Source: Progne subis subis (Eukaryota; Chordata; Aves; Passeriformes; Hirundinidae). Taken from it: DNA of 64,000 bases. A program made the position numbers and the translations under genes. The notes under the pieces were generated by a model, which was given only the letters and a program-made list of their open reading frames with translations, had not been told where the DNA came from and made no database searches. Each line of letters starts with the position of its first letter. Within the stretch, counting starts at the first letter, position 1. Positions 48,301-61,064 of the stretch are shown piece after piece. The DNA lies in contig JAKJHU010000056.1 in the NCBI GenBank assembly GCA_022316685.1, forward strand, positions 3,835,872 to 3,899,871, given 5' to 3'.

Positions 48301-51300
48301 TTATTATTATTATTTTTGCTGTAAGACCCAGAAATAAAACGTGGAATTATTGTTTTATTGTTTTCAGGGAGCTTAATAGAGTTAGTGTCCAAGTCCAACC
48401 AAACATGTCAGTCTCAACTGTCTCCACTTTCTGTACACCACATTGTTGCTAAATGATGCCCAGGGGAGAAATTGTTGAGTTGTGATAAATTGTTGAGCAT
48501 CCAAAAGCTATTGTTGGTCTCACTGGGGACCACTGAAAGCTCAGTGCTCTTGAAAACCCAGCCAATTGTGCAGGTGCTTATGCATGGGCTTTGAAGGCTC
48601 AGTTTTCTTGCTTTCTAAAAATGATGTTTTCTTAAAAGCTTTCCGTCATTACTGGTCATTTATTTTTTCCTCTGTTTTCTTTTGAAAACATCTGAAAACT
48701 ATCACACTTGAAATAAACACATTTGAATTCCTGCGTTGTCAAATTATGACATTTAATTCAGGAAACTGAGGGTGGTCTTTTGGACAGTATTAAGAAGGAA
48801 AAGGCAGCAGTTTCTCAGATTTTAGAGCATTAGTTAGCCCTGTGGAGTTCTGTCTTTTCCTTTGCATCCAAGACATAATAATGGAGCTGAAGTGTCATAT
48901 AAGTTATAGAATATGATTTGTTTTCCTTTTTTGTTTGGAATGTAACAGACTCTGAAAGACCTCAGGACAGGGGAGATGCTCTACAATAACTGTTTATATT
49001 ATTAATGAAAATCACTTTTAATTGTAGGGTCATGTTATTTAAATATATCTTCCTTGGAGAAAGGTGTGTGTTGCTAAAATGGCTCTTTCCACATGTAATA
49101 CTAATAATACCTAACACATTCTTCATGCTTTATGTCTTTGAATTGCCTTTAAAGATATTCTTTCTGATACCTCAACGATGTAGGTAAAGTGAATTACCCA
49201 CACTTGGCAGAAAGGGAAGCTTGATACAAGAATGAAGTGTCTTGCCCAGGGCTATGTTACTCCTGTATTTCTGTATTTCAGGCTCCAAGCCCACGAATTG
49301 CCTTGATGATCAGTGCTGTGGGGACACAAAGAGTTTGGGTCAGCACTGGCTTCAGGCAGTTTGTAGACGTGTCCTACATTGCTTAAACATTTTGAGCATG
49401 TTAACAATGATTTATTCATCCATTCATTCCACTACTCACATTTGGATTCTTTCAAATGAGATCAGCACACTTGGGTCTTTTGATCTTTATGGGCACTTCT
49501 AGAGGTCTGAGAGTCATTTAAAGAATCTCCTCCTAAACCAGACTGTAGTAAGCAAGCATGGCTATTAATAGTCCATCAGGAGAATATGTGCACACTGATT
49601 GTATATGCTCATGTGTGCACACACAGATACACTGACATACAGCCCATCCAGAAAATCACCAAATGAATCCTCATGCCTGGCAGCATTCAGTGAACTGTGA
49701 ACCTGAGAGCAAGAAATCACTGTTATAAATCTAAAATGCTTCCAGAAAGATGTTAGGCACTATCCCCTTGGAGATGCAGCATTTCCCAGCTTTCACTGGA
49801 TTTCTACTGGCCTAAGTAATAACTGACCAGGGAAATAAAAGCAGACTGGTGCACCACTCTCAAAAATTCTCTCATCCCTACAGTAGAAAACAGCACCTTT
49901 CCCTGCAGATGGTTCTAAATTTGAAGTGGTTTGTTATTTCTTCCTGAAGGAAGCAGAATTTCATGATATCTGCTGCTTTGTGTCAAAAAAAAAATATCCA
50001 AGTGCTATGGGTCAGTGCTTTGCAGTGACAGGATAAAATGAGCCCCAGAAGTGCCTGTTGGATGCACTGATATTGCCTCCTCCTGTAGCTCAGTGCCTCA
50101 CAGCTGTTAATGAATTTAACCCCAGTGCCTGGGATGTTGGCATAGCTCATGGAGCCTGAACAGACTCTTCTGGCTGCCTGCTTGGTCTTTCTAACTGTAA
50201 GAGGCTGTACTCTTACCTTTAATTCGTGCTTCTCCTTCCACAGGGGAAAGATAGAGGCACAAATTAATGACCCAGCTCCGTCTCAGACCCAGCCCTTAAC
50301 CCATGCCTCCTGTGCCTTCAATGCTTTCTTCACTGAAGCAGCCTTTCTCCCAGAAAATTCAGTGTCTCCCATCACTGGCAGTGACAGGAGTTATTTTATA
50401 ATCTGCAAACGTGTTTGCTTCCCGTGAGCAGCAGAGTATATGCCATTCCTTGGTGGGCAAATAGGAATGGCTTGAGGGACAGGTGAACACTGCTGCTTTT
50501 AGCTGTCCCCCTAGACAGATGGTTCTATGGCCATGGGTTGCTGGCCTGAGAAAAAGAAATATGATGAAGTTTTCAGGAAATTCGCTGAAATTTCTCTTCT
50601 TCTGCTTTTCATAGCATGGCAAAGTGACAGCATTTTCTCTAAGCTACAACTAATGAGGGCAGGAGGACCTAGAGAAAGTGTGGAGGATGGAGGAGACGGA
50701 GCCTTCCCTTGAAAATAGATGTAGAGTGTTAAAAATATATATGTGGGGATGAGGAAAAGTGACTAGTAAAATAAATCATCATCACCCTCTGCTCCTTGTT
50801 CTTTCTGGAAATTCTGCACCTGAAACTACCCATAGTTTCTGCCCTGAAATACTCCAAGTGGTCTTTCCCCTTCCCTTTGGCTCTAGCAATGTTAGTGGCA
50901 TAGGGCTGGCTGGACAGCCCGGTATTTTACAAAAGAAAAGGATTCTGGCCCTTGATTAAATCTAATAAATGCTGTTTTTTAGAAGTATTTTTCAATGAAG
51001 TATGATGGCCTTTAATGAATTACTCAAGGTACTACTTTTATTTTCATTATGTCCACATATTATCAAGCAATAAGTGCAGACATGAGCATCTAAATGGAAA
51101 TACTGACTCAAAACCAACCTCTCCTAGCCAAAGAAAAAAGCAAATAAGTTTTGAAGCAAATGTTGGGAAGGTTGGAAGAAGCCAAAATGCCTTATTTAAG
51201 GACTTCCAAAAGAGCAATCTTTGATATTAAGAATGACTTTTGGAGTATAACACTGTGTTACAATCTAGGACTTCAGGCTCAGTCATTGAAGGTATCTGAT

Positions 51301-51445
51301 GGAGTATAAGGACCAAGAAATATGTTCTGATAACTGAGGAGCTTAAATGCAGTTATGAGGCCCTCACACTTTTGTGCTGTAATTTTTAAATCATTCTGAG
51401 TGATCCCCTTGGCCAAATTTTTCACAGGTTTAGCTCTTCCCCATT

Positions 51446-51452
<7 letters not shown>
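45356..51452 (+). other. DPP6: DPP6-S intron 1, continued
   Basis: No exon is recognised. Contents are a T17 run at 47788-47804, an (ATT)n run at 48298-48316, a possible LTR-like piece ending near 47232 with ATTAAA at 47185-47190, and a TAAT-rich stretch at 46430-46650. The remainder is AT-rich unique sequence. Confidence 0.6.
48298..48316 (+). repeat. (ATT)n microsatellite
   Basis: A short run of five to six TTA/ATT units. Confidence 0.85.

Positions 51453-51507
<55 letters not shown>
51453..51507 (+). repeat. T55 homopolymer
   Basis: A run of 55 T, the longest homopolymer in the window. No retrotransposon body or polyadenylation signal was recognised on the minus-strand upstream side. The true length may differ, since homopolymers this long are hard to sequence. 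Confidence 0.9.
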
Positions 51508-54500
51508 CCCAATGCTGGATAGAGTTGTTAAATAAGAATCTGGATTCTACACTTCCTTTTTTCTGATTTTCAGAAGTGCTAGACATTTCTAGCTACAATT
51601 GAACTAGATAGGAGCTACACTCAACTATATAAAGTTATGATAATTGCTCTGAATAAAATCAGATCTCAGGCATCTGAAATTAAGCACCCTAAATTAGCAA
51701 AATGTTTGACCTTAATCATTCTCTGACTCAGCTCCCCATCTGTGTGATGGGATAACATCTTCCCTTCGCCACGTAGAGGTGCTGTGGAAAGAAACTGATG
51801 AATATTTGAAGCACTCATGTATTGTAGGGATAAGCTCCATAGAAACCAAGAGAAAAATGATAACTCTGCCTCTGGAGCAGGTTGGGATTGTGGGCTGCAA
51901 ATGCAGTGAGGATCAAATGAAATATTGAAGAGACCTCATTACGTGTGAGCACCAACCACTTGGTGCAGTGTCTGAGGCAGTTGAAAGTATGTAGTATGTA
52001 TAATTAGACTTCTGCACGATACAGAATATGTACAGGGGGCTGAATTACAGCTCATGAACCTCGAGGTTTGAATTTGATATTGCCCAACTCACTGCCTACG
52101 TTTGAACCTTAACCTTAAGGTAGATTTAGTCTCTTACTGTTGATTACAGGGATTTTTTTTGTTGATTTTTAAAAGCTCTTTCTCTGTTGCCAGTAGAGAT
52201 AACAGGACTTTATGGATGGCTTTAGTGAGAGCAGAGCTAGACCAATGTTGAGTATTTTCAAGTTACAAGGAAGGATTTATGTTGCACATTGCCTGAAAAA
52301 TACACTGAAGAAAAAAATGCAGTGTTTGATGCTTGAACTCAGTGAAATTCTTGTTACTCCTAGGGGCTGTTAGCTTTTTCTATTAAGAGCAACCTTGTAT
52401 TTGAGATGCTAAAATTAGGTATTGGCAGTGTTTGTTGTTGTTTGCCAGTGCATCACATGAGTAGGCACAATTTCTCTTATTAACCTTGAATGCAGAATTC
52501 CATTGACCTGGTTCTGAACATCACAAACCTTGTGGTAACCTCCAGAGGCTTTTATCTGACAGGCTCCGAGTGGTATTTAAATGACCCAGAGTCGAGTTTT
52601 AGTATTATTTATATTGCAGAAAGCATCAGAGATCAAAACCTCATTGTGTCAGGCTCTTATCAGACACTGCCATGAAGATCTGGCAGTATAAATTGACAAA
52701 TTGAGTTTTCTTAGTTCTGTTTTCACACAGAGAGGAGGCAGAATCTGGCTTGCAGAGAGCAGAATTTGTTTTATGCTCACTGAAGAAGAGGAGAGGCTTC
52801 CTCAAAGTCAGGCACAGAATCTTTGGTAGAGTCACTAGCAGTATCCAGAGCTGTTGGGTCAGAACTGTAATTTTAGCAGCATTAATTCCTTTTTCATCTC
52901 CTTTGGAGATACAGTCTTCCAGCCTGCATGCTGAGATTTTGCTTTTTTTCCCCCTGCTCATATAAGACATTTTCTGTCCCTTTTACATAAGCAATGTCTT
53001 ATATTATTAGCAAATAATTGTATTCTTCTGCAAAAAGATTTTTTTTATCATGGCTTTTCTCGTGGCACTTACCATGTCTCTTTTGAACTTTGGAAGTCAG
53101 AGTGTACTGAATTGATGGTCCAGTGTATTCCTCCCACCTCCATAATAATTTTCTACCATGCCCTTGGCACAGAATCCCTGATCCTGTACATTTTGTTGGC
53201 AGTAAAAAAGAGCCATTTGAACTGCTACAATTTAGGTGATCTCACAGGGGAAAAAAAAAAAAAAAATCCTTAGAAGCAGCAAAAGCAAATTGAAGTGCTC
53301 CTCACCACGAGAGTTAGGAATTGGATTGGAATACCTGTCTTAACCACAGGAAGCTTTCCACTCTCACAAACCAATGGAATGTTTTGGAAAACATCTGTCA
53401 GCTCCCATGGAAACCCACTGGTCCAGCACCCTGTCTTTCTTCTGTTGTTTCATGGGTTCCACCCAACGTGGTGCGCTGTGGCATCAAAGAACAATAATAA
53501 TCTTTCAGTAGCACAGGTACACGCATGTACAAACTGAGATACTCAGCACAGGAGGATATTTCTTTGCCATACTGGAAAGGGCCTGCCATGCTGAATTCTG
53601 GCACAGAGATGGCCACATCTAGAGGTGGCAAGAGTAGATGAAGATACTGTCCTTTCTGTGAAATCATGGTTCAGATTTTAATTTAATTCTTCTAAGTCAA
53701 TTGGCTTTCCAACACCCTTCATTTTCTCTTAGTCACAATTCTAACTCCTATTTTTAGGTCATCTTGTGTATATTTTTATTACAATAATATCTATTAGCTC
53801 TGGTCATTATAATGTTTTCTGTTTCCAAGGAAATGAAGAACTAAGTGTAGAGCAAGAGATCATATTGTTGATGAGCACAAATAGTGAAACAGAAAGAAAT
53901 AAGATAATAAAAAGGCCACTTTCTTCCTAGGGTTTGATAAGGATTCTAAAGTACAGGGTTATACATTGAGAGCATTACAATACTGAGGATCAACGATTAG
54001 GAACGAATAATGTGCTCACCCAAAGGAGTGTGACTTTTTGAAAATCAGTGTTTTCTTCAGTGGGACTCTGAAAAGGATGAAAAGTGCACTTGCATGTGGA
54101 TTCTCCTCTCTCATTTTTGTATTCAGGAGGGAAGTTCAACATGCAGCTCAGCAAGCCTGACTGGATGGTGTCACAAAAGAGAGGCCCTGCATTGCTTTTT
54201 TGCCTGCAGTGATTCTAGCAACACAGTTCTGAGGGGAATTGGAACCAAGTGATTTCATTATTCCCTCTCTCCTAGTATCTAATCTCTCTGTTTTATGACT
54301 ACCAGCCTCTCAGTTTTAAATCCCATTTCTGTATTGTTTCATTTTTTTATTGTGTTTATTATTAAAAAAAACCAAATCTAACAATCCTAATAAAATAGCA
54401 GCCGTTTATGTGATGATGAGATTTTAAATGTTTTATATAAATTAGCCTTAGGAATAACAAGGCTTTGTTCCCTTACCCAACAGGAATGTATCACTAAATC

Positions 54501-57500
54501 TCTAATATTATGTGTTAAATGCTTTCTTAAGTGTTCACTCAAGGATGCCCATCTGTAAGGGATGGAAGCCTCTGTTATTTCATAACTTGAAATCTCACTC
54601 TATCCACCCCATTTCAGGACTTATTCTTACACGGGGCAAGATCACTGCTGAGTGACCCAGACCAAACTCCATGTGCTAGGGCACAGCCCCAGTGGTTTGG
54701 TGGGCATCTCTGAGGTTTCTGTCTGTACCTCTGAAGGAAAAGAATCATTCCCTTCTTCCAGCTTAGCTGATTTAGCAAGAGAGAGCATAAAAATTGGGAT
54801 CCCAGAAAACTTCTGTAAGATAAAGAAAACATATGAACATGAGATTTCACCAACAATGGAACCATGGTGAACACTACAAAGCCACATTTAATGTATTTTC
54901 ATACTGAATTGCCTCCAAGACTTCAGCTGTTTTTCTAGAACTGGATGGGAATAGTATTCACCACTACTGTGGCAGGAGTTTGTAGGAAATTTGTAAGCTG
55001 TAGGAAGGTTTCTGCAGCTCTTGAGCTGCTCCATTTCTGCAGGTTGACCCACTGGAGGATCTGGACCACCCCAAACTTTGCAGAGCACCTGCTAACCTGA
55101 ACGAGCCACTGCAAATGGCTCCGCCGTTGGGATTATGTTGTTAAAGTGAACAAGATGTGGTCTGCCATATTTATAGAAAGCTGTTTAAATATTCCATTTC
55201 AATCTTCTCCAAATCAGGACAGAAAACACTAATGAAAAGCAAAAGCATTTAAACCCCAAAACCGAACCAAATTTGTAATTCTGGGAACTGGGATTGCTGT
55301 TTATAAATAAGAATAGAATGCAGTGTAACCAGAAATTGCTCGCAAAAGGCTTCCTGAAATGTTAGCATTATTTTAAAAGTACCTACAAAGCAAGGGTTAT
55401 TTGGAGGCACAAAGCCCTACTACTAGAAACACTGTTTTCTTTTTAGTTCTATTGATTTCTTTTGTGACTCTTGGTTTCATTCCCAGGAACTTACAATGCT
55501 TGCTAAAAGCTCATGTTGTTTATCTTCCGTGAACTCTTGCATATCTATGATTGTTCAGCAAAATTCTGTTTCTTAGCAATTTGCTCTAGATGACTTGTAT
55601 TTTCCAGAATTTAACCACAGGCTTGATTTCTTTTTTCACCTGATACCCAAATTATTCAGGATATGAGGCTTAAGAAATACAGTGGACAATAAAAGGGAAG
55701 GATTCTGGATTTTTTGGGGTGCAAAGGCAGTCGAAATCAGGACTTTTTTACTATTTTTCTGACCCTTCTTTCAGCACAGCTCTGATTTAATATTGTTCCA
55801 AGCTTTCATCCCTCCTTGCTCCTCTCTTGAGTTCAGGATGCCAGACATATCAATGTTGGAAGATACCTTCAATTTGCTTACAGATATGTATTAGGAAAGA
55901 ATTATGGGCTCAGTTTTGCTGGAAGTACCCTCGAATTGTTGGAGCTTTTCAGTAGGTCTTAAATTGCACATTTGCTACTGCTGCATCTCTGCTGTCTGAT
56001 CTGTCAGTACCAGCAGTGCCTTTGGGTGGCTTCCTCCTCAAACACCTTTTGATGGTGAATTTGGGTGAGACATCTTCTCTGTGTCCACTAGGGCAATGTC
56101 TGCTCCTGAGAAAAAGCAAATGCAGTTACTGTACATATTCCTCTGTTGGCTTATGGGCAGGAAAGGTCCCCTTGGGAGCTTTTTCTCTGGTGTACCTCAG
56201 GAGCCTTTCCCTATGTAGTTCTAAGGAAACACTTCTTCATGTCCTTTTTTTAGCTTATACACCACAGATAGCACAGATACCTCTTGATAAGGAGATTTCT
56301 GGTTAGCTTATGGGCTGCCTTTTTTTTTTTTTTTTTAATAATACTTTGCAACTTTTTGTGTGGCATTATTATGGGTAGTTTGCTGCATTCCATTGCGATA
56401 TTTCAGTTCTATTACCAATACTGGAAAAATGTGTGGCATTTAATGCTTTTATTTGATACCTTTAAACAGACAAATGGCTGCTCAGCACTGCACAAACCTT
56501 GAGAGGTGTTTTCAGATTAACATTATTGCACAGGAGCAGCCATTGTTACACAAAGCATGAATTTGCTTGAGTTAACAATAGGATGCTGGAAGTTCATTTA
56601 GGAATAGTCTGGCAGTGACTTGAGCCCATTCTTTGAAGTGCTGTGTTGGAAGCACAGCACTTTATTTCTGATACTTTATTTCTGACAAAGGTATTCTATT
56701 TGAAATGGAATTAAACAATCATTACCCACTTCAGCCCCTTTGACCAATGAACCTGGAAGCATCCTCAGGCAGCAAACATTTTTCTTAACAACCCTACCTT
56801 GGGCCCTAGTACCACGGCAAAGATAATGAGAAATTTCATTGCTGCTTATAAGTGGGGATATCATTAGTCATCAGAGCCATTATTAAATTATATGATTTGT
56901 TTAATGGACCTACAGTATACTTGAATTGCTGAAAAATCAATTCTATTTTTTTTTCCCCAGGAATTATAATAGAGGGCCTACAAGCACAGATAAATAGAAA
57001 TTTATGTGAGACTGTTCTAGTAGGAACCAGACTGAAGTCTGAATTGCTGTGATAACTGCTAAAAAAATAAAAAGCTTTTCTTATTTCTAAGAGCTGGAAG
57101 TTGGTGCCATTGAAAGATTGAAGCCAGGCCAAAACGACGTTACCCGTAAGCAGTCATTACCTCACAGTCATTCATTGTCTGCAAATGACTTCAGATAGGA
57201 TTATGTGGGGTTCTTTTCCCTGGCATTAAGAATGACATTCAAGTATTTGAATGTAAATGCCTAGTGGCATTTTCATGTCACAGACAGAGAACTAAATACC
57301 TGCATCTTTCTGGAGTGGCAGGAGAAGGCAAGCAGGGGAGATCATGACATTTAAAATAACACATGACATCTGTGATTAGGGATCAGAATCCTACTGTTAT
57401 AGTGATGCTCATTTTTTTAGTGACTTTGAATTTCTCTCTGGTTTCCTGCAATACCCTCTAACAGCTGATTTTATTTGCTTTCCATGCAATCCTGCAGATC

Positions 57501-59124
57501 TACAGTGTTTACTTTCTTAAGAGAGTGTTCCAGCTAAAGCTCTGCTTAAAGGTCTTACATGAATTCTTCCAGTGTCTTTTGTATCCCATAACAGTTCCAT
57601 AGTAAGTTCCTTATACCTCATCTCAGATAACAATTATATACATTTATGAATTACTAAAAGATAAATGTTTTTTCACAAAATATATACAGATATCATTTCA
57701 ACTGTCATTGACATGAAAGAAAGTTGCTTGGATTTTATAGAATATTTCTCTTCTACCTGATAAAATTACAGCTAGGATTGCCTCCTCTAGCTGAGTTTCT
57801 GACACGCAAAAGTGATTCCCTCTTCTGTATTAATCATGAGATAAACTTCACACAGAATCTGAAATCTATTGGTTCAAGATAATTTTGGAAGAATAAACTG
57901 AATGATTATGAAGTGATCTACTTGCTGTAATTCATACAGCAGAAATGTCTCAGTTGCTTACACTGAAACCAGATCTAAGCATGCAATCTGAGTGGATCAT
58001 GAAGGTAGTTCCAGTGTAATTATAAAACCAAAAGATCTGAACTTATTCTTTATTTGGTAATGCACCAGGAAATAGAGAAAGTGATAGAGGCTGCTGAGGA
58101 ATGAGAAAAAGGATATCTGCATCACTCATACAGACATCTTGCAATATGAAAAAAAAAGTGGAATAAAATGATTTGCAAGATTAGTTTATACCTAAAACTG
58201 TACATTGTGTTAGGATACAGTTTTTGAATATTGATACCAACAACTTTTCCGTGAAGAAACACCTCTAGGCTTGATTCAGTCGGATATGTTCAACCCTTCT
58301 CTGTGCTTCACCTTTCTGTCCATCTCTGCCAATAACCGTGGAACCCAGCAGCTGATTTCAGTCAAGTGCGGTGGAACAGGCAGTGGTTTCAAACGTATTA
58401 AATCCAAATGTGAAAATTAGAGGGTGAACGGGAATAAAGAAACTCAGATTAATGCCTCTGAAGGGGGAATGGATGGAACACGAAGCCAGCAGTTGCATGC
58501 CCTGGCTGACCTGCCAGCTGGCTGAGCAGCACACAGAGTAGTTTCCCTTTCCATGGCCAATTTTCTGACTTGAGCTGTAACTCTGTCCACATCACAGCTG
58601 TAAAGCTTCCTGACCCTTTTTGTGTCTGTTGGAAGAGAGCTGAGACTCTCTTTTCAGCAACACGAACTTTCAGGGGAATAAGAGAACCAAATTCATGAAT
58701 TCTACACGGGGAGATGTTGAGTTAATGTTGAAGAAGAGTCTGTCTAGAAAGTGAAGCTTGAGCTTCTGAGCAAAGAAAGCATTGGAAATTGTTCATTTTG
58801 GCTCCCATTTCTCAGGATTCCTATAGTTTTTAGCACTTGTCCCACAAGTTTTCCTCAAGCAAAGAAATCCAGATTTCATAGTGCTTAGTGACAGGAATAT
58901 TGCAGCTTTGGGAGTGGGCTGTAAATCCTGGGTGGCTGTAGTAATTCCCAAGGGAATAGCATATGTCACCACAAATGAAGTGTGAAGCTGATGATTTTTC
59001 TGTCTCAGATACACCAGAGGGAAAACTCATGTAGTAAAGACTCAACAGCTTTGTAAACCTCTACCTGAAAAATAGTTTGCTTGAAGGAGTCCAGGCAGAG
59101 TAATGGGTTCCAGCTGGAATTGCA

Positions 59125-59157
59125 TGTGTGTGTGTGGGGGGGGGGGTGTTGTGTGTT
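59125..59157 (+). repeat. (TG)n with G10 run
   Basis: A TG repeat interrupted by a run of about ten to eleven G, then more GT. The G run is slippage-prone. Confidence 0.88.
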
Positions 59158-61032
59158 GGACAGATATATTAGCATAAGTAATGGGTTTGTTTTCTGTGAA
59201 AATCTGAGTAGGGAAACGATTTTAGAGCTTTGGAATTTATTAATACCCACACAGAATATAACCACTGGAGATTTATAGCTGCAATGTTTGGCTTTCCTTA
59301 ATTTCCATAATTTTCTGCCTTTCTTCTCCATCCATCTGCTCATCTCCCTACATTCTTGTAACAGACATTCGCTAGCTTTCTTAAGTTGTTTTGTTTGTTT
59401 TTTCTATCATAAACTCTTTGATGTTCTTTGATTTTTTTTTTTTTTAATAAATTACAGCCTTTTTTTGTTGTTGATATTTTTTTTTTTCCTCTTGATACAT
59501 AAAGTTTTGGTGAGATGTCAGCCTTGCTTGTACCATCCACACCCTCAAGTTTTAACCTGTGCCAAAGGTTTCCAGCCAAAACAAGGCTGATTAACACGAG
59601 CCCTCAAATGAGTGTGCAGAAGTCAGTCTGCCATTCCCTTTTCTCTTAAAAATTCAGGACTTCCCTGATGCCCAGAGCCAGCAAGTCGATAACCACTCTC
59701 CAGCAGAGTTCATGGCCCCAGACCTTTGTCTGGAGCGGAACATTTGTGCCCACACAGCTGCACGTGGCTTCACCAGAGCTCTGCAGAGAGGGACGTGCAC
59801 ACCTGAGCAAAGGCTGCTGCAAATGGCACTAATCCTCCTTCCTGTTTCATGTACACCCACAGGATGTGCTCGTGCACACCAGGCTGCCCAACTGGAATTT
59901 GGAGCCAGGCTCAGTTCAGGGAAGGCTCTGACATTGTGCTGATTTCTGCAAAGCACCCAGAATACTCTCAGCCCACACGGATATTTTATTATTGTATATT
60001 AATATGGATTATTGAAGTACTACTGGAAAGCCAGGAACAATTTAGGCTGCATTGTGCTGACATGAATAAAAATTGCAGTAAGCAACAGATATAGCCCTCG
60101 AGGGACTGTTGTCAAAAAAACCACATGGACCATACAGGAGAGATGGGCAGAAGTAAGAGGTACTGAGGGGTATAACAAATACTACTGAGCTAAATGCAAG
60201 CTAGTATCAGGTGTGAAATATTCCAGTTAAAGATAGAATTTGTTCAGTAGCAATTGTTATCTTGGTGAGCTGCTCTCTCCAAGAAGACAAGCGTGGGAGT
60301 GAGGCTCTCAGTGCATTATTGAGAATCCGCATGCGTGGCAACGCTTGTGATTTCCTCCAAATGCAGGTGAGCCAAAAAAGCTTCAGCTGCTTTGATAAAA
60401 TGTCACCAGGAAGCTTAATTTTTCAACGTGTGTTACAAATATGTATGATCTAAGTTGTAGCCCAATGTGTTCATTAAATACCAGGCTGTTCTATGCCCTG
60501 CTTTTAGCCATATTTTTTGCACTCCTTCCTTTTGCTAGTTCCATGGGCATATTAGTTATGCATCTACAATGAAAAAGGTACAAGTTGTTATTGCAGTTAC
60601 CACCTTCTTAAGCCTTTATATTACTGGTTGTGCCATATTTATGGGCAAATCCTGCACACATGACTCAGGAGAGTAGATATATTCAGTGTAGAGGAGATAA
60701 CTTTTTTATAAAAATTTTACTCATACAACGACAGAAACAATGACATTCAGCTGGGAATTGGTCTATCAATGCTAATTTTAGAAGTACCCATGAAAATACA
60801 TTTTGTTTTCTTTGATTCTCTTCCCTTTATGAAGAGCTGAAGAGAGAACCGTAAAATTTGCAGCGGTGGGGCTTTGAATTCTGCATCACTCTTGGGCTAT
60901 CACAGTGTGCATGCTTTTGTACAAGGTTCTCCTGCTGTCTCAAACCCAAGGGAAACAATCCACCGCAGGAAGCATTTCAAATGGGAATAAATTCCATTTA
61001 TTTTATACATAGGTATATTTATACTTATATAC

Positions 61033-61061
<29 letters not shown>
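61033..61061 (+). repeat. A29 homopolymer
   Basis: A run of 29 A following a TATA-rich stretch. No retrotransposon body is recognised upstream. Confidence 0.93.

Positions 61062-61064
<3 letters not shown>

Noticed and set aside
60644..60655. CCATATTTATGG as an SRF CArG box
   Set aside because: The A/T core is eight bases, not six.
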